Below, one piece after another: positions 40,069 to 49,803 of a stretch of 64,000 bases of DNA. Location of the stretch: positions 1-64,000 of the forward strand of contig WQVD01000006.1 in NCBI GenBank assembly GCA_009781755.1, in the 5' to 3' direction. The stretch comes from Defluviitaleaceae bacterium (GTDB lineage Bacteria > Bacillota > Clostridia > Lachnospirales > WQUN01). The first letter of the stretch is position 1. Each line of letters begins with the position of its first letter. Position numbers and translations under genes: made by a program. The notes under the pieces were generated by a model, which saw only the letters and a program-made list of their open reading frames with translations, searched no databases and had not been told where the DNA came from.

Positions 40069-41424
40069 CTACAAAAGAAGTTGTTTTGCTTTGGACAGTA
40101 AACTTCCGTCTACGGCTTCTTTTTTATGCCCCTCCGCCCAATTGGGAAAGTTTTCCTTGCCGGTATAAGCAACAATAAGTGCGTACACCGGCCCGGCTAC
40201 ATCGTCAATGCGCGTTTCAAGCTTTTCTGCTTCTGTCCGGGTATTATTGTGCTTTTCAATATACTGACGATGGTACTCGTCTTGAAATGTTTTCTTTGCT
40301 TCGTCTGACATGGACCAACAAACATTTCGGAAATCTGAAAGCCGATACCCTTTGCCCATTAAATTATAATCAAACATCATTGCCGCTTTTTTGTCCTTGC
40401 GGACAACAAAGTTTGACCAATAGAAGTCGTTGTAGGTCATCGTAAATGCAGGTTGGAAAATCATCTTATGAAATTTGTCGTAATGAACAAGCAAAAAGTC
40501 AAACATCGCTTGTGCTTCAGGTAAATTTTTCAACAGCATTTGTAAGTTTTCGACCGTGATTTGAGCAAATTCAAAAAATAATGTATCCAATTCCGATATA
40601 TTGGCACCGTTTTCGTGGAACTTGAAATACCAATGTGCGAGACTTTTTGCTACGTCAACATCTGTGAGATCTTCTGCCACGCCGAGCCGCCAATCTTCCG
40701 AAACGGATATATCCTCCATGACGAGCGATGTTTTTCCAATTGCATAAGTTTTGATGGTTGGAATACCGTGTTGCGCCAATATTCGGTAGTTTAATAACTC
40801 GCGCCTGTCATCTTCGTTTTCAAAATGTTTAACGACTGCGGGGATATTGTCATAACGGCACTTGTAGACATAAACGCCCCCCTTGGCGCGGATAAGCCGA
40901 AAATCGTGTATTGCTCTTGGCGATATTTCTTGCAAATCTTGCTTTATACATTTTGTGACATGCGGGTATGGATTTATCGGGTTAAGTTGCTTGACTACAT
41001 AATAACCGTCAACAGCAATGTTATGCCGTTCAAGCCATATTTTCGCAGGGCATAACCCATATCCAAGATTGCGCCACATCGGTATTGCTTCCGTTTTATC
41101 TTGGCTGCTCCATGCACGGATTTGGAGCAGCCCGTTTTTCATAGCCCATGCTTCTGTACGTTTGACAAGCTCGGTCGCAATGCCCATTCGCTTACATGCA
41201 TCATCTACTTCGATTATATCAATGTAAGCGTCTCTTTCCTCGCCGATGGGGGCATCGAGGTTTCGTGTGTAGGTTGAAATAAAACCTATCGGCACGTCAT
41301 CATGCATGGCAGCAAGTGAATAACTGTCGTCCTCGGTATGGATATGATTTTTTGCCACTTCTCCATATTTAATAGCAATATTTTCAAGTAGATTGGCATT
41401 GATTTCTTGGTAAGATATTTTCAT
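40069..41424 (-). CDS. GNAT acetyltransferase-phosphotransferase (APH-like) fusion
   Basis: A 451-residue two-domain protein. Residues 1 to about 135 are a GNAT acetyltransferase, with the acetyl-CoA loop in VDDACKRMGIATELVKRTEAWA and a closing WRNLGYGLCPAKIWLER. Residues from about 170 form an aminoglycoside phosphotransferase/choline kinase-like domain: VVKHFENEDDRRELLNYRILAQHGIPTIKTY, then YNDFYWSNFVV, the Brenner-type catalytic loop with Tyr instead of His before N-D, and AAMMFDYNLMGKG with the metal-binding Asp. The ribosome binding site is AGGAGG, 6 nt from ATG. The architecture recalls the bifunctional AAC(6')-APH(2'') resistance enzyme, but substrate identity cannot be inferred. It is transcribed toward the GNAT-Sel1 gene. 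Confidence 0.8.
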   Translation of the reverse strand: MKISYQEINANLLENIAIKYGEVAKNHIHTEDDSYSLAAMHDDVPIGFISTYTRNLDAPIGEERDAYIDIIEVDDACKRMGIATELVKRTEAWAMKNGLLQIRAWSSQDKTEAIPMWRNLGYGLCPAKIWLERHNIAVDGYYVVKQLNPINPYPHVTKCIKQDLQEISPRAIHDFRLIRAKGGVYVYKCRYDNIPAVVKHFENEDDRRELLNYRILAQHGIPTIKTYAIGKTSLVMEDISVSEDWRLGVAEDLTDVDVAKSLAHWYFKFHENGANISELDTLFFEFAQITVENLQMLLKNLPEAQAMFDFLLVHYDKFHKMIFQPAFTMTYNDFYWSNFVVRKDKKAAMMFDYNLMGKGYRLSDFRNVCWSMSDEAKKTFQDEYHRQYIEKHNNTRTEAEKLETRIDDVAGPVYALIVAYTGKENFPNWAEGHKKEAVDGSLLSKAKQLLL

Positions 41425-41529
41425 ACAATCCTCCTGATGGTTGGAAAGCTACAGTATAGTCACCGTCCTAAATTTTTTTTGCGACAATCATACTTGTACG
41501 TTTCATACTCAGCGCCTTTCATTTTTAGA

Positions 41530-41751
41530 TTAATCGCCATGCCCCATTTCTTGGAAAACCAAAACGCCGTCATCACGAATATGAAGCATAGGCCATTTTA
41601 CGCCGACACGTTTATCATCCCAAATATAATGTAGTGCCAACTGCTTGCCTGTAGTGAGGTATACGACTGCCTCTTGCAAATTAGAATATAGCGAAGCATA
41701 TGGTTTTAATTCAGTAAGCCCGAGTACGGATGAACCGTGATAATATTCCAC
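41530..41751 (-). CDS. short hypothetical protein, probably a truncated gene
   Basis: A 73-residue frame beginning with GTG 41749-41751, close behind GGAGGG. The sequence YYHGSSVLGLTELKPYASLYSNLQ followed by VVYLTTGKQLALHYIWDD reads like the N-terminus of a conserved Firmicute protein that I remember as about 180 residues long. It then stops after FQEMGHGD. I cannot find the missing part downstream in any frame, so it is probably a remnant. No function is known to me. Confidence 0.4.
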   Translation of the reverse strand: MEYYHGSSVLGLTELKPYASLYSNLQEAVVYLTTGKQLALHYIWDDKRVGVKWPMLHIRDDGVLVFQEMGHGD

Positions 41752-41793
41752 AATCCCTCCGAAGGTGTATATTCGCGCATGCCCAACCGCCGG

Positions 41794-43347
41794 TTATCCG
41801 GCGGGGCAAATATGCTTGAACCCATCGAAATCTACGTACCCGCCAATTGATTGCGTTGCGTAGTTGAACAATGCGTAGCGATACCCCGTAAAGTGGCTAA
41901 GGCGGTATTCCATTTTAAGCGTCTTGCCCAATTTCACCCATTTTTCACCGCACAGGCTATATTGGAAAGTCGCTTCATCCAATGCATCTTCGAAGTCGAA
42001 ACGAATGCGCAAATAGACTTTGTTTTGCGTTGACGGCAAGGGAATGTATTCCTCTTGCGCCAACACGCCTTTATCGCCGCACATCAAAGAAATATAACGC
42101 ACGTCATTTTTTTGTGTAACGCCAACGAGTCCGTATTTTTCTTGCAAAGCCGCCAGCCCGGCGACGTCACCGTCCTGCATGCCGGTGATATCCATGCATA
42201 CGACTCCCGCGCAAGTTGGGCCTTCGGTGCGCTGCGTTAGGGTGTTGCGGGCATCCATCAAGTCCGTGGCGATGTGCGAAGTGACAAGCCGCAACCAGCC
42301 CGTCCGCGCAGTTAGCGACCACGCGCCATGCACGGGGTTATGGTTCCACTGCCATTGCTTGCCCAACCCCGCCGCATCGTTAAAATCATCCGAAGCCGCG
42401 AGGCCGGATGTCATGTGAGGCCTATCATCCATAGCATTCGGTGAACATCCGGCAGTCTGTGGAAGAAATGCACAAGGTAGCGTCGTAGGCACCCTGCCCT
42501 CTACACCCAACACCGGCCAAGCGTCTTCCCAAGCCATGGGCACCAATACCGGAATCCGCCCCACCGCGCCATGGTCTTGGAAAAGCAGCGCGAGCCACAA
42601 CCCTTCGGGTGTGTCCACAATACCCCCCTGCGCCACACCCGCATTTTGGAATCCCATGTTGTCGTCCAAAATCACACGCTTGTCGTACACGCCGTCGATA
42701 TGCCCAGCGCGATAGCAAACTTGTATCCTGCGCCCCGACCCACTGCGCGGCCATGCGATGATGAAGATGTAGTAATATCCGTTCATTTTATAGATATGTG
42801 CGCCTTCGGCCAGGGCCGTGCCCCCCGTGGGGTCGGCGTGGGGGATGATGATTTTGTTCATGCCGCCGTCCAACAGCGCGGTGGCGTTTGCGTTTAATTC
42901 AACCACCCGTATTGCGCCGCAACCGTACACCATATACACGCGCCCGTCGTCGTCAAACAACAGCGACATGTCGTGGTAGATGCCGTCGATTATGTATTTT
43001 TGCCAATCGCCTTTTTCTATGTTTGTCGTTTGGTAGATGTAAGTCTTGCCCGTGTTGTACGCCACGAAGGACACGTAAAACATTCCGTTATGATAACGCA
43101 AGCAGCTTGCCCACGAGCCTTTGCCGTAGTCGTGCTTGCCGTTGGACAGCGTCATTTCGTCGCTGTTGGCCAGCGTATCGTACACGTAGCCAATGATTTC
43201 CCAATTTATTAAATCCATCGACTTCATCACCGGGCAGCCGGGGGTGAAGTACATCGTCGTGCTGGTCATGTAATACACATCGCCTACCCGTATCACCGAG
43301 GGGTCGGGCACATCTGCCCAAATGATCGGGTTCGGAAAGTTTGTCAT
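41794..43347 (-). CDS. glycoside hydrolase family 43 (beta-xylosidase/alpha-L-arabinofuranosidase type)
   Basis: A 517-residue GH43 enzyme. The five-bladed propeller begins with NPIIWADVPDPSVIRVGDVYYM, where Asp15 is the likely general base. HDMSLLFDDDGRVYMVYG supplies the modulating Asp, and ALAEGAHIYKMNGYYYIF the general acid Glu. The C-terminal 190 residues are a beta-sandwich of the type found in GH43 beta-xylosidases (DDFNDAAGLGKQWQWNHNP). The start is ATG 43345-43347 with GGAGG 8 nt upstream; the frame is open 36 codons further but without support. It has no signal peptide, so it acts on imported oligosaccharides. It is divergent from the GH43-like gene at 43442 with 94 nt between starts. 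Confidence 0.92.
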   Translation of the reverse strand: MTNFPNPIIWADVPDPSVIRVGDVYYMTSTTMYFTPGCPVMKSMDLINWEIIGYVYDTLANSDEMTLSNGKHDYGKGSWASCLRYHNGMFYVSFVAYNTGKTYIYQTTNIEKGDWQKYIIDGIYHDMSLLFDDDGRVYMVYGCGAIRVVELNANATALLDGGMNKIIIPHADPTGGTALAEGAHIYKMNGYYYIFIIAWPRSGSGRRIQVCYRAGHIDGVYDKRVILDDNMGFQNAGVAQGGIVDTPEGLWLALLFQDHGAVGRIPVLVPMAWEDAWPVLGVEGRVPTTLPCAFLPQTAGCSPNAMDDRPHMTSGLAASDDFNDAAGLGKQWQWNHNPVHGAWSLTARTGWLRLVTSHIATDLMDARNTLTQRTEGPTCAGVVCMDITGMQDGDVAGLAALQEKYGLVGVTQKNDVRYISLMCGDKGVLAQEEYIPLPSTQNKVYLRIRFDFEDALDEATFQYSLCGEKWVKLGKTLKMEYRLSHFTGYRYALFNYATQSIGGYVDFDGFKHICPAG

Positions 43348-43441
43348 CTTATTCGCCTCCGCAATGAAAATGAAATTTGAATGGCAATTTTTATTATACA
43401 ATATATAATCATCAGCATTACAATTCGTGGAGGACACAATC

Positions 43442-45412
43442 ATGAAAAAAATCATGCAAAACCCTTACTTACCCCTGTGGGAGCACTTGCCCGATGGCGA
43501 ACCCCGCGTTTTTGATGACCCCGACAACCCGGGGCGGCAGCGTATTTATATCATCGGTTCGCATGATTTGCGTATGGACAGTTATTGCGGGCCAGATATC
43601 CGCATTTGGTCGGCCCCCGTGGAGGATTTGTCCGATTGGCGCGATCATGGCGCGGTGTTTACTTACCAAAGCCCCACCACCGGCAAGTGGGATGTCATGT
43701 ACGCCCCCGATTTGGTGGAGGTAAACCGCCGTAACGGCAAGCGTGAATATTATTTATTCCCCCACAGCCGCGGCCCCGGGCGTGAGGCCATGGTGGCAAA
43801 GGGCGACCGACCGGATGGACCGTTCACGCCGATTAACGTAGACGCGGAAAGGCGATTATTCGAGGGCAGTATCCTCGGCTTTGACCCCAGCGTGTATATC
43901 GAGCAGATTAACGACCCCGCCGACCCTGATTACGAAATCGGCTTCCGTGCGTATGCGTTTTGGGGCTTCCAAAAAGCGCACGCGGGGCAGTTGGATCAAA
44001 ATACGATGTACACCCTGCGTCCCGGTACGGAGGTGACGCATTTTTATATCCCGTCCAGTTCGAGCTACGGCAACTTACGCGATCCGCAGGGCACGGCGTA
44101 CCCCGCCATCTTCCCCGATGAAGATTTGACGCAGTTTAATTACTTCGAGGCGTTTTCTATCCGAAAGGTGGGTAACAAATTTGTGCTGGCCTTTAGCGGA
44201 TATTCCGGACCGGATTATGGGCTGCCCAGCACCAACTCCACACTGCGCTATATGTTTGGCGACACGCCTTTGGGGCCTTGGCGTGCGGGTGGGGTGCTGG
44301 TGGATTCGCGCGGGCCGGTACCCAACGAGGACGGCTCGGCATTGCGTTGGGGGTCGGCCAACCATAACACCCACGGCGGCTTGGAGTGCATCAATGGCCA
44401 ATGGTACGCGTTTTATCATCGCCCGCCGCGCAGTTTTGGTTACGCGCGGCAGGCGGTGGTGGCACCCGTGACCATTGCATGGGATGAAAAATCCGTGGCC
44501 AACGGCGGGCGCGTAACGATACGCGGATACGACCCGTTCGCTGCTGACGGCATATGGACGGTTATGAGCGGCACGCACGAATACACCGGCGCACAAATCA
44601 CTTCAGAAGGTTTTGCCATTTTCGGGTTGGATCCTTTCCAATATTATTCGGCGGGTATCGCCAGCTTTTTGTCCACGCCGCAGACACTCAAGGACGCATG
44701 GGATATTTGGAACAACCACCAACCTATTGAGAGCGTAAACAACGATCATATCATAGGCTTCCAACACTTCGGCTTTGGCGGCTTGGCGAAAACGGAGCGC
44801 GGCGTGCCCGCTTTCGAAGGCACAAAAGCCGGAGACAACACGCACTTGAACGTGTTCATCACTCCGCGCACGAACGCGGCGTTCAAAATCAACGTGTGGC
44901 TGGACGGCGCATGGCAAGGTGCGCCGTGGCACGGCAAACCCATCGGATCAATCGAAATCCCCGCCAACGCACCGCGAAATATTACACGTTATTCCGTGGA
45001 CGTAGCGCAGCATGTAGAAGGGCTAAGCCAAAAAAATGCCGTCTTTTTTGTAGCCGAGGGCGGCGAGGGCGAATTATTCGACTTTATCGGATTGGGTTTT
45101 TCTTCCGACGCCCACAAAATTGACATGCCTGATGTGCCCGTGGTTGAAATTAAGGTAAACGGCACACCGCAGACATTGCCCCCCCACCCCGTGCGCTCCA
45201 CTGAGGAGAACGGCTATGTGGGTTGCGACATATATGAAATGACGGTGGACGGTGTGATGCACTTACCCTCTATCACAGCAACGGCGCGTGCAAATTCCCC
45301 CGCAAAAATAAACATCACCATCAACGAAGGCGAAACCCCGAACGTGGCACTAGTCGCTTTCGATTATAACGGCGTGGTGAAAACCTATCGATTAATTTTC
45401 ACACAGGCGTAA
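43442..45412 (+). CDS. GH43-like beta-propeller glycosidase with C-terminal beta domains
   Basis: A 656-residue protein. The first 330 residues form a clan GH-F propeller of the GH43 type: LPDGEPRVFDDPDNPGRQRIY, DVMYAPDLVEV with a catalytic Asp, FEAFSIRKVGNKF with the probable acid Glu, and SANHNTHGGLECINGQWYAFYH. A carbohydrate-binding-module-6-like domain follows (HIIGFQHFGFGGLAKTERGV, with TNAAFKINVWLDGAW), then a short bacterial immunoglobulin/cadherin-like domain at the end. The start ATG 43442 has GTGGAGG 8 nt upstream. No signal peptide is seen. It is followed after 49 nt by the GH127 gene, so it probably trims arabinose or xylose from the same substrate. Confidence 0.85.
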   Translation: MKKIMQNPYLPLWEHLPDGEPRVFDDPDNPGRQRIYIIGSHDLRMDSYCGPDIRIWSAPVEDLSDWRDHGAVFTYQSPTTGKWDVMYAPDLVEVNRRNGKREYYLFPHSRGPGREAMVAKGDRPDGPFTPINVDAERRLFEGSILGFDPSVYIEQINDPADPDYEIGFRAYAFWGFQKAHAGQLDQNTMYTLRPGTEVTHFYIPSSSSYGNLRDPQGTAYPAIFPDEDLTQFNYFEAFSIRKVGNKFVLAFSGYSGPDYGLPSTNSTLRYMFGDTPLGPWRAGGVLVDSRGPVPNEDGSALRWGSANHNTHGGLECINGQWYAFYHRPPRSFGYARQAVVAPVTIAWDEKSVANGGRVTIRGYDPFAADGIWTVMSGTHEYTGAQITSEGFAIFGLDPFQYYSAGIASFLSTPQTLKDAWDIWNNHQPIESVNNDHIIGFQHFGFGGLAKTERGVPAFEGTKAGDNTHLNVFITPRTNAAFKINVWLDGAWQGAPWHGKPIGSIEIPANAPRNITRYSVDVAQHVEGLSQKNAVFFVAEGGEGELFDFIGLGFSSDAHKIDMPDVPVVEIKVNGTPQTLPPHPVRSTEENGYVGCDIYEMTVDGVMHLPSITATARANSPAKINITINEGETPNVALVAFDYNGVVKTYRLIFTQA

Positions 45413-45461
45413 AATCCCAAAATAAAATCTAATAAAGCTCAATAATAAAGGGGTGCATTCC

Positions 45462-47876
45462 ATGCTAACAGACCCGTTTTTATTAAATGCGGAGAAAGTG
45501 AACACCATGAATTTGCTTTCGCTGGAGCCCTTGCGGTTTTTGGCGCATTTTTATACGACGGCGGGGTTGACGCGTCCGCCGGGTGCCGAACCCTACGATG
45601 AATTAAACAACGAGCCAACATGGGAGCGTTCGAAGGACTATAACTTCCGTGGGCATATGTTTGGGCATTATCTGTCGGCAATGAGCATGATTTATGTGAA
45701 GCAAGGCGCGGAGGCACCGCGTGTGTTGCAAAACATTCGTACTGCCGTGCAGGGGTTGAAGGAATGCCAAGATGCCTTCGCGTTGGTGCACCCCGACCGC
45801 GCGGGGTATATCGCGCCCTTTGGTGACGGGCGGCTGGATGAATTTGACGGGTTGGCGGGGGGTACAGGGCTCCCCACCGAAGGCACGGTGTGGGTGCCGT
45901 GGTACAACTTGCACAAAGTCCTGGCGGGCTTGCTGGACATCTATAAGCATGTGACCGACGACCCTGTTAGTGAAATGGCGTTGGACATCGCCAAGAACTT
46001 CGGCACGTATTTTTACAACGCACGCGCCACCCGCTACACCGATGAAAATCGGAAAAAGCTGCTGCACATCGAATATGGCGGCATGAATGATGCTTTCTAT
46101 GAATTGTTCCGGCTCACCGGCGATGCACGGTTCAAGACCTGCGCAGAATGCTTCGACGAGGTATCGTTGTTTGATGCGCTGGCTGCGAGGCAAGATGTGC
46201 TGCCCGGCCGCCACGCCAACACGCAAATCCCCAAATTTATCGGCGCGCTCAAACGTTATACGACGCTTACGAGCAACCCCAATTTCTACAACGCGTTAAC
46301 CGATGATGAAAAAGCGTCACTGGATAAATATTTGCAAGCAGCAAAGAATTTCTTCGATATTGTGCTGGCCAATCATTCATATATCACGGGCGGTAACAGC
46401 GTGGGCGAACATTTCCGCACACCGCAAATCATGGCCGAATCCATTAACCGCGAAGACACCCACGAAACTTGCAACGGCCACAACATGCTCAAACTCGCGC
46501 GCGCATTATTCATCGCAACCCAAGACAAAAAATACGCGGACTACTACGAAAACGCGTTTATCAACGTCATTCTGTCTTCCCAAAACCCCGAAACGGGGCA
46601 GGTCATGTACTTCCAGCCTATGGGCACGGGGTACAACAAGCACTTTGGCTTTAGCCGTTTTTGGTGTTGCGTGGGCACGGGGGTGGAGAGTTTTGCAAAA
46701 CTGGGCGATTCCATTTACTTCGCTTTTGGCACGCGGGTCTATGTGAATATGTATTTTAACTCCGTTTTCACACACGTGGCGGGTAATTTGAAACTCACAC
46801 AAGCAGCCAACCTTCCTGACAATCCCACCATCACCTTCACCTTTGACGCATTGGACGACGGCGAAATATCGCCCGCTGCTGAGGTGTATTTGCGCATACC
46901 CGACTGGTGCGCAGGTGTGCCGACTGTGGTGAAAAACGCGGTGGCAATGGGTACACCCGTGATAAAAAACGGGTACATCGTGCTTACCAACTGCGCCAAG
47001 GGCGACACGATTAAGCTGACATTGCCGATGACGGTGGCTTGCCATTCGCTGGCAGGCAACACCGACATTACGGCGTTTCGGTATGGGTCGGTGGTGCTAA
47101 GTGCGGCCATGGGATATGCGAATATGGATGCGCACGCACCCAATGGGATATTGGTACAAGTGGCCGTGCGGGATGCCGCCGCGCCGTCCATGCTCATCAT
47201 CCAAAATGGTCAAACCGTTTCCCAGTGGAAAGAGAATCTTGCAAATAACCTCGTGCGCACCGAGGGCACTACAGATGCGCCGCTCCAATTTAAACTCAAT
47301 GGCACCGACCAAGACGACATGCTTTTTTTCACGCCGCATTACAGGCAATACAAAAACCGGTATGGCTTGTACTTTATGGTAACAGAGCCCAACTCCCCCG
47401 CGGTGCAGGCGATGATTGCTGCCGATGAGGCAGAAAAACGCGAACGCGCCGCGTCATCGGCATATTTGACCAACTTTGATAATCACGCCTACGAGGGCGA
47501 GTACCGCATGCAGTCGCACAAATCCTCGGCGGGGTCGTGGAATGGACGCTCGTATCGCCATGCCAGCGGCAAAGATTGTTGGTTCGGCTACACGATGCCG
47601 ATTTTTGCCAATCAAGCAAATATGCTGTCGCTGGTGCTTTCCAAAGCCGACAAGGGGCGTGTGTGGGCGATTTATATCAATGACGAATTTTTCGCAGAAG
47701 AAACCATCGTGTCGGATGGCGACGAACCCCCTTTCTACACCGTCACGCACCGTATCACCGACAAGTACACCACGGGCGACGCGCAGGAAATCAACTTGAA
47801 GTTTCGGCATGCGGATGACAATGCCGATGGGTATGTGGGCGGCATTTTTGGGATGCAGATAAAAGCAGATTGTTAG
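45462..47876 (+). CDS. glycoside hydrolase family 127 (beta-L-arabinofuranosidase type)
   Basis: An 804-residue protein of GH127 (formerly DUF1680). The alpha/alpha barrel starts with FLAHFYTTAGL and RGHMFGHYLSAMSMIY. The zinc-thiolate site is visible as Glu and Cys in HETCNGHNMLKLAR and the Cys-Cys pair in SRFWCCVGTGVES, the first of which is the nucleophile in characterised enzymes. Beta-sandwich domains (AEVYLRIPDWC, FRYGSVVLSAAMG) and a C-terminal accessory domain with a YRHASGKDCWFGY stretch follow. ATG 45462 has AAAGGGG 8 nt upstream. No signal peptide is present. It probably releases beta-L-arabinofuranose from oligosaccharides cut by the adjacent GH43 enzymes. The terminator at 47940 ends the unit. 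Confidence 0.93.
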   Translation: MLTDPFLLNAEKVNTMNLLSLEPLRFLAHFYTTAGLTRPPGAEPYDELNNEPTWERSKDYNFRGHMFGHYLSAMSMIYVKQGAEAPRVLQNIRTAVQGLKECQDAFALVHPDRAGYIAPFGDGRLDEFDGLAGGTGLPTEGTVWVPWYNLHKVLAGLLDIYKHVTDDPVSEMALDIAKNFGTYFYNARATRYTDENRKKLLHIEYGGMNDAFYELFRLTGDARFKTCAECFDEVSLFDALAARQDVLPGRHANTQIPKFIGALKRYTTLTSNPNFYNALTDDEKASLDKYLQAAKNFFDIVLANHSYITGGNSVGEHFRTPQIMAESINREDTHETCNGHNMLKLARALFIATQDKKYADYYENAFINVILSSQNPETGQVMYFQPMGTGYNKHFGFSRFWCCVGTGVESFAKLGDSIYFAFGTRVYVNMYFNSVFTHVAGNLKLTQAANLPDNPTITFTFDALDDGEISPAAEVYLRIPDWCAGVPTVVKNAVAMGTPVIKNGYIVLTNCAKGDTIKLTLPMTVACHSLAGNTDITAFRYGSVVLSAAMGYANMDAHAPNGILVQVAVRDAAAPSMLIIQNGQTVSQWKENLANNLVRTEGTTDAPLQFKLNGTDQDDMLFFTPHYRQYKNRYGLYFMVTEPNSPAVQAMIAADEAEKRERAASSAYLTNFDNHAYEGEYRMQSHKSSAGSWNGRSYRHASGKDCWFGYTMPIFANQANMLSLVLSKADKGRVWAIYINDEFFAEETIVSDGDEPPFYTVTHRITDKYTTGDAQEINLKFRHADDNADGYVGGIFGMQIKADC

Positions 47877-47894
47877 AAGCTGTGTTCATAAACC

Positions 47895-47921
47895 CAGTTG
47901 GTTGCAAAATGCGACCAACTG
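47895..47921. repeat. palindromic repeat, family CAGTTGG...CCAACTG, copy 1
   Basis: CAGTTGGTTGC (47895-47905) and GCGACCAACTG (47911-47921) form an 11-bp stem with one wobble pair and a 5-nt loop. Closely related palindromes occur at 54562-54592 and 55732-55764. It has no T-run on either side, so by itself it is not a terminator. Confidence 0.6.
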
Positions 47922-47939
47922 AAACACAACCGGATTGGC

Positions 47940-47984
47940 AATCAAAAACGAGCGAAGGCACAAGGCCAACGCTCGTTTTTGATT
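47940..47984. terminator. terminator-like hairpin after GH127
   Basis: A perfect 15-bp stem (47940-47954 with 47970-47984) contains AAAAACGAGCG and its complement CGCTCGTTTTT. It lies between the ends of the GH127 gene (plus) and the M28 peptidase gene (minus) and can terminate both. Confidence 0.75.
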
Positions 47985-48008
47985 GAAGGGATACGAATAA
48001 AGTAAATG

Positions 48009-49694
48009 TTATCGGTTGGTAAATGACATATTCAATAACGCGTCAAGGATCAACGAGAACGTCCACATGGCATCGGCCACTTTGTCCGGCCACATTTCGT
48101 TGATGAAGTGAATGTCATCAAAGGGGGAATGCACGACAGAAGCGCCGAACGCAACGCCATCGATTTCAAACATGGGGGTTACGCCGCCGATGATGTTGTA
48201 AGCGGGGTCGCCTGCGCGCGCAAGCCCTGCGAAGGAAACAACCGTTTGCCCGGTCAACAGGAACATGAGTTGATCGCTGGGCATGGCCGCTGCGTAAATC
48301 CATTCGATTAATTGCGTGCCGTAGGTTGCGTTCACATCTGCCACAACGGCATTTACTGCGCGGGAAAGGTCATTTTCGACCAGTCCGTATCCCGCCATCA
48401 AGAGACCAAGTGTGGATGCGATTTCGGCAACTTCGCTGTCTTCGGTTATCGCAGCAAAACCCGATTGTGCGGTGCCCACGATAAAATACGGCCCTTCAAA
48501 CAGTACGTCGGCGTTGATGTTTAACACGACGTTATCGCGTTCGGCAGCGGTCAGGGATGAAACATAATAATAAATACCCACCAAGCCAACTTCTTCTGCA
48601 CCTGCGAAAACATACACGAGGGTGTAATAATTATCCACATCCAGCATGCGGTATGCGCTTTCCAACAGCAGCGCTACGCCGGAGGCATTGTCGCTGGCAC
48701 CGGGCACCATAACCGAGTCAAAGTGAGCGGTCATAACGATTTTTTGCTCGCTTTGTCCGGGGATGGTGAGGATAACGTTTTGGGTATACGGACGGAATGC
48801 TACGTCAGAGAAGATGCCAAACATACCGTAATGCGACAACAATTGAGATACGATTAAATCCATTAAATCCATGCCCAACAATTCGGGAATCATTTCGTAG
48901 GGAATGCCCATTTCTTCCAGTGCCAATACATTTGCCATGTACATTGATTCAAGGAATTCAACCATCATTTCGGATTGGAAGAAAGCTTCGGGGGTTAATT
49001 GCTCGCCGTCAAAAATACGCTCCAGCGCATACAAGAACCACTCGTAGTCAAACGCCAGCATCATATCATGTACATCACCTAGATAAATGTTTTGCATATA
49101 AACGGCGTCTTCATCAAAGCCCATGTTCACCAATTGGTCGGCGATCCATTGCGCAGCTTCCAACTCGCGGTAGGTGAATGCGACGCGGTCGTAGAAGTTG
49201 TCATTCAGCTCTACAATGAAATCAAGCGCCATTTGGCCATGATCCGTTGTATGGGTCAGGGGCTGCCTGTCCGTAATCCATGCCGGCAACTCAACCGGTA
49301 CCACGGGAAGGGTCGCGATGAATACTTCAACCAAAGCGATCAAATCCCACTGTGCGATGTAAGAAACGCCGTCTTCCAATTTAATTGGGGTTTGGAGGTT
49401 TCCGGGTACGTCGTTCGTCAACACATCGGTGCTGTCCAAAAACAATACAATGCTACCGCCGTCTATAGCGATATGTATGCTTCTGTCTGCCCGGATCCAT
49501 GTGACTACGCCGCCAGCGCCTTCAAAGAATTCGCGGACGGGTTCCCATTGTACTTCGGCCATGATGGGCACGAATTCTGCCGAGATGGGCTCGAACGGTA
49601 CCGGTTCGGCCGATACAGCCATGGGGGTAGCGATAAGTGGCAATACCAATGCGGCAACCAACACCCACGCCAAGATTGCTTTCATTCTTTTCAT
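48009..49694 (-). CDS. secreted M28-family zinc aminopeptidase with N-terminal stalk domain
   Basis: A 561-residue exported peptidase. The signal peptide (MKRMKAILAWVLVAALVLPL through about residue 29) ends in AVSA. Residues of about 45-125 resemble the copper amine oxidase N-terminal-like stalk domain found on clostridial surface proteins (EPVREFFEGAGGVVTW; GNLQTPIKLEDGVSYI). The M28 domain shows its zinc ligands in MTAHFDSVM, GASDNASGVALLLE, FAGAEEVGLVG (catalytic and ligand Glu), NINADVLF and a final His in VVHSPFDDIHF. AAAGGAG lies 6 nt before ATG. It probably releases amino acids from peptides outside the cell. It stands alone between two terminators. Confidence 0.9.
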   Translation of the reverse strand: MKRMKAILAWVLVAALVLPLIATPMAVSAEPVPFEPISAEFVPIMAEVQWEPVREFFEGAGGVVTWIRADRSIHIAIDGGSIVLFLDSTDVLTNDVPGNLQTPIKLEDGVSYIAQWDLIALVEVFIATLPVVPVELPAWITDRQPLTHTTDHGQMALDFIVELNDNFYDRVAFTYRELEAAQWIADQLVNMGFDEDAVYMQNIYLGDVHDMMLAFDYEWFLYALERIFDGEQLTPEAFFQSEMMVEFLESMYMANVLALEEMGIPYEMIPELLGMDLMDLIVSQLLSHYGMFGIFSDVAFRPYTQNVILTIPGQSEQKIVMTAHFDSVMVPGASDNASGVALLLESAYRMLDVDNYYTLVYVFAGAEEVGLVGIYYYVSSLTAAERDNVVLNINADVLFEGPYFIVGTAQSGFAAITEDSEVAEIASTLGLLMAGYGLVENDLSRAVNAVVADVNATYGTQLIEWIYAAAMPSDQLMFLLTGQTVVSFAGLARAGDPAYNIIGGVTPMFEIDGVAFGASVVHSPFDDIHFINEMWPDKVADAMWTFSLILDALLNMSFTNR

Positions 49695-49803
49695 GTTCTG
49701 CTCCTTTGTTATCGTCTCCGATAAAATTTGTTATTTCGGCATTATATTACAATTTTATTACTAAACAGACAACCGTTTTCCATTATGAATGTGCGCAACA
49801 AAA

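Noticed and set aside
49092-49724. 210-codon plus-strand frame inside the M28 peptidase gene
   Set aside because: Antisense shadow; it also reads through the peptidase signal-peptide region and its ribosome binding site.
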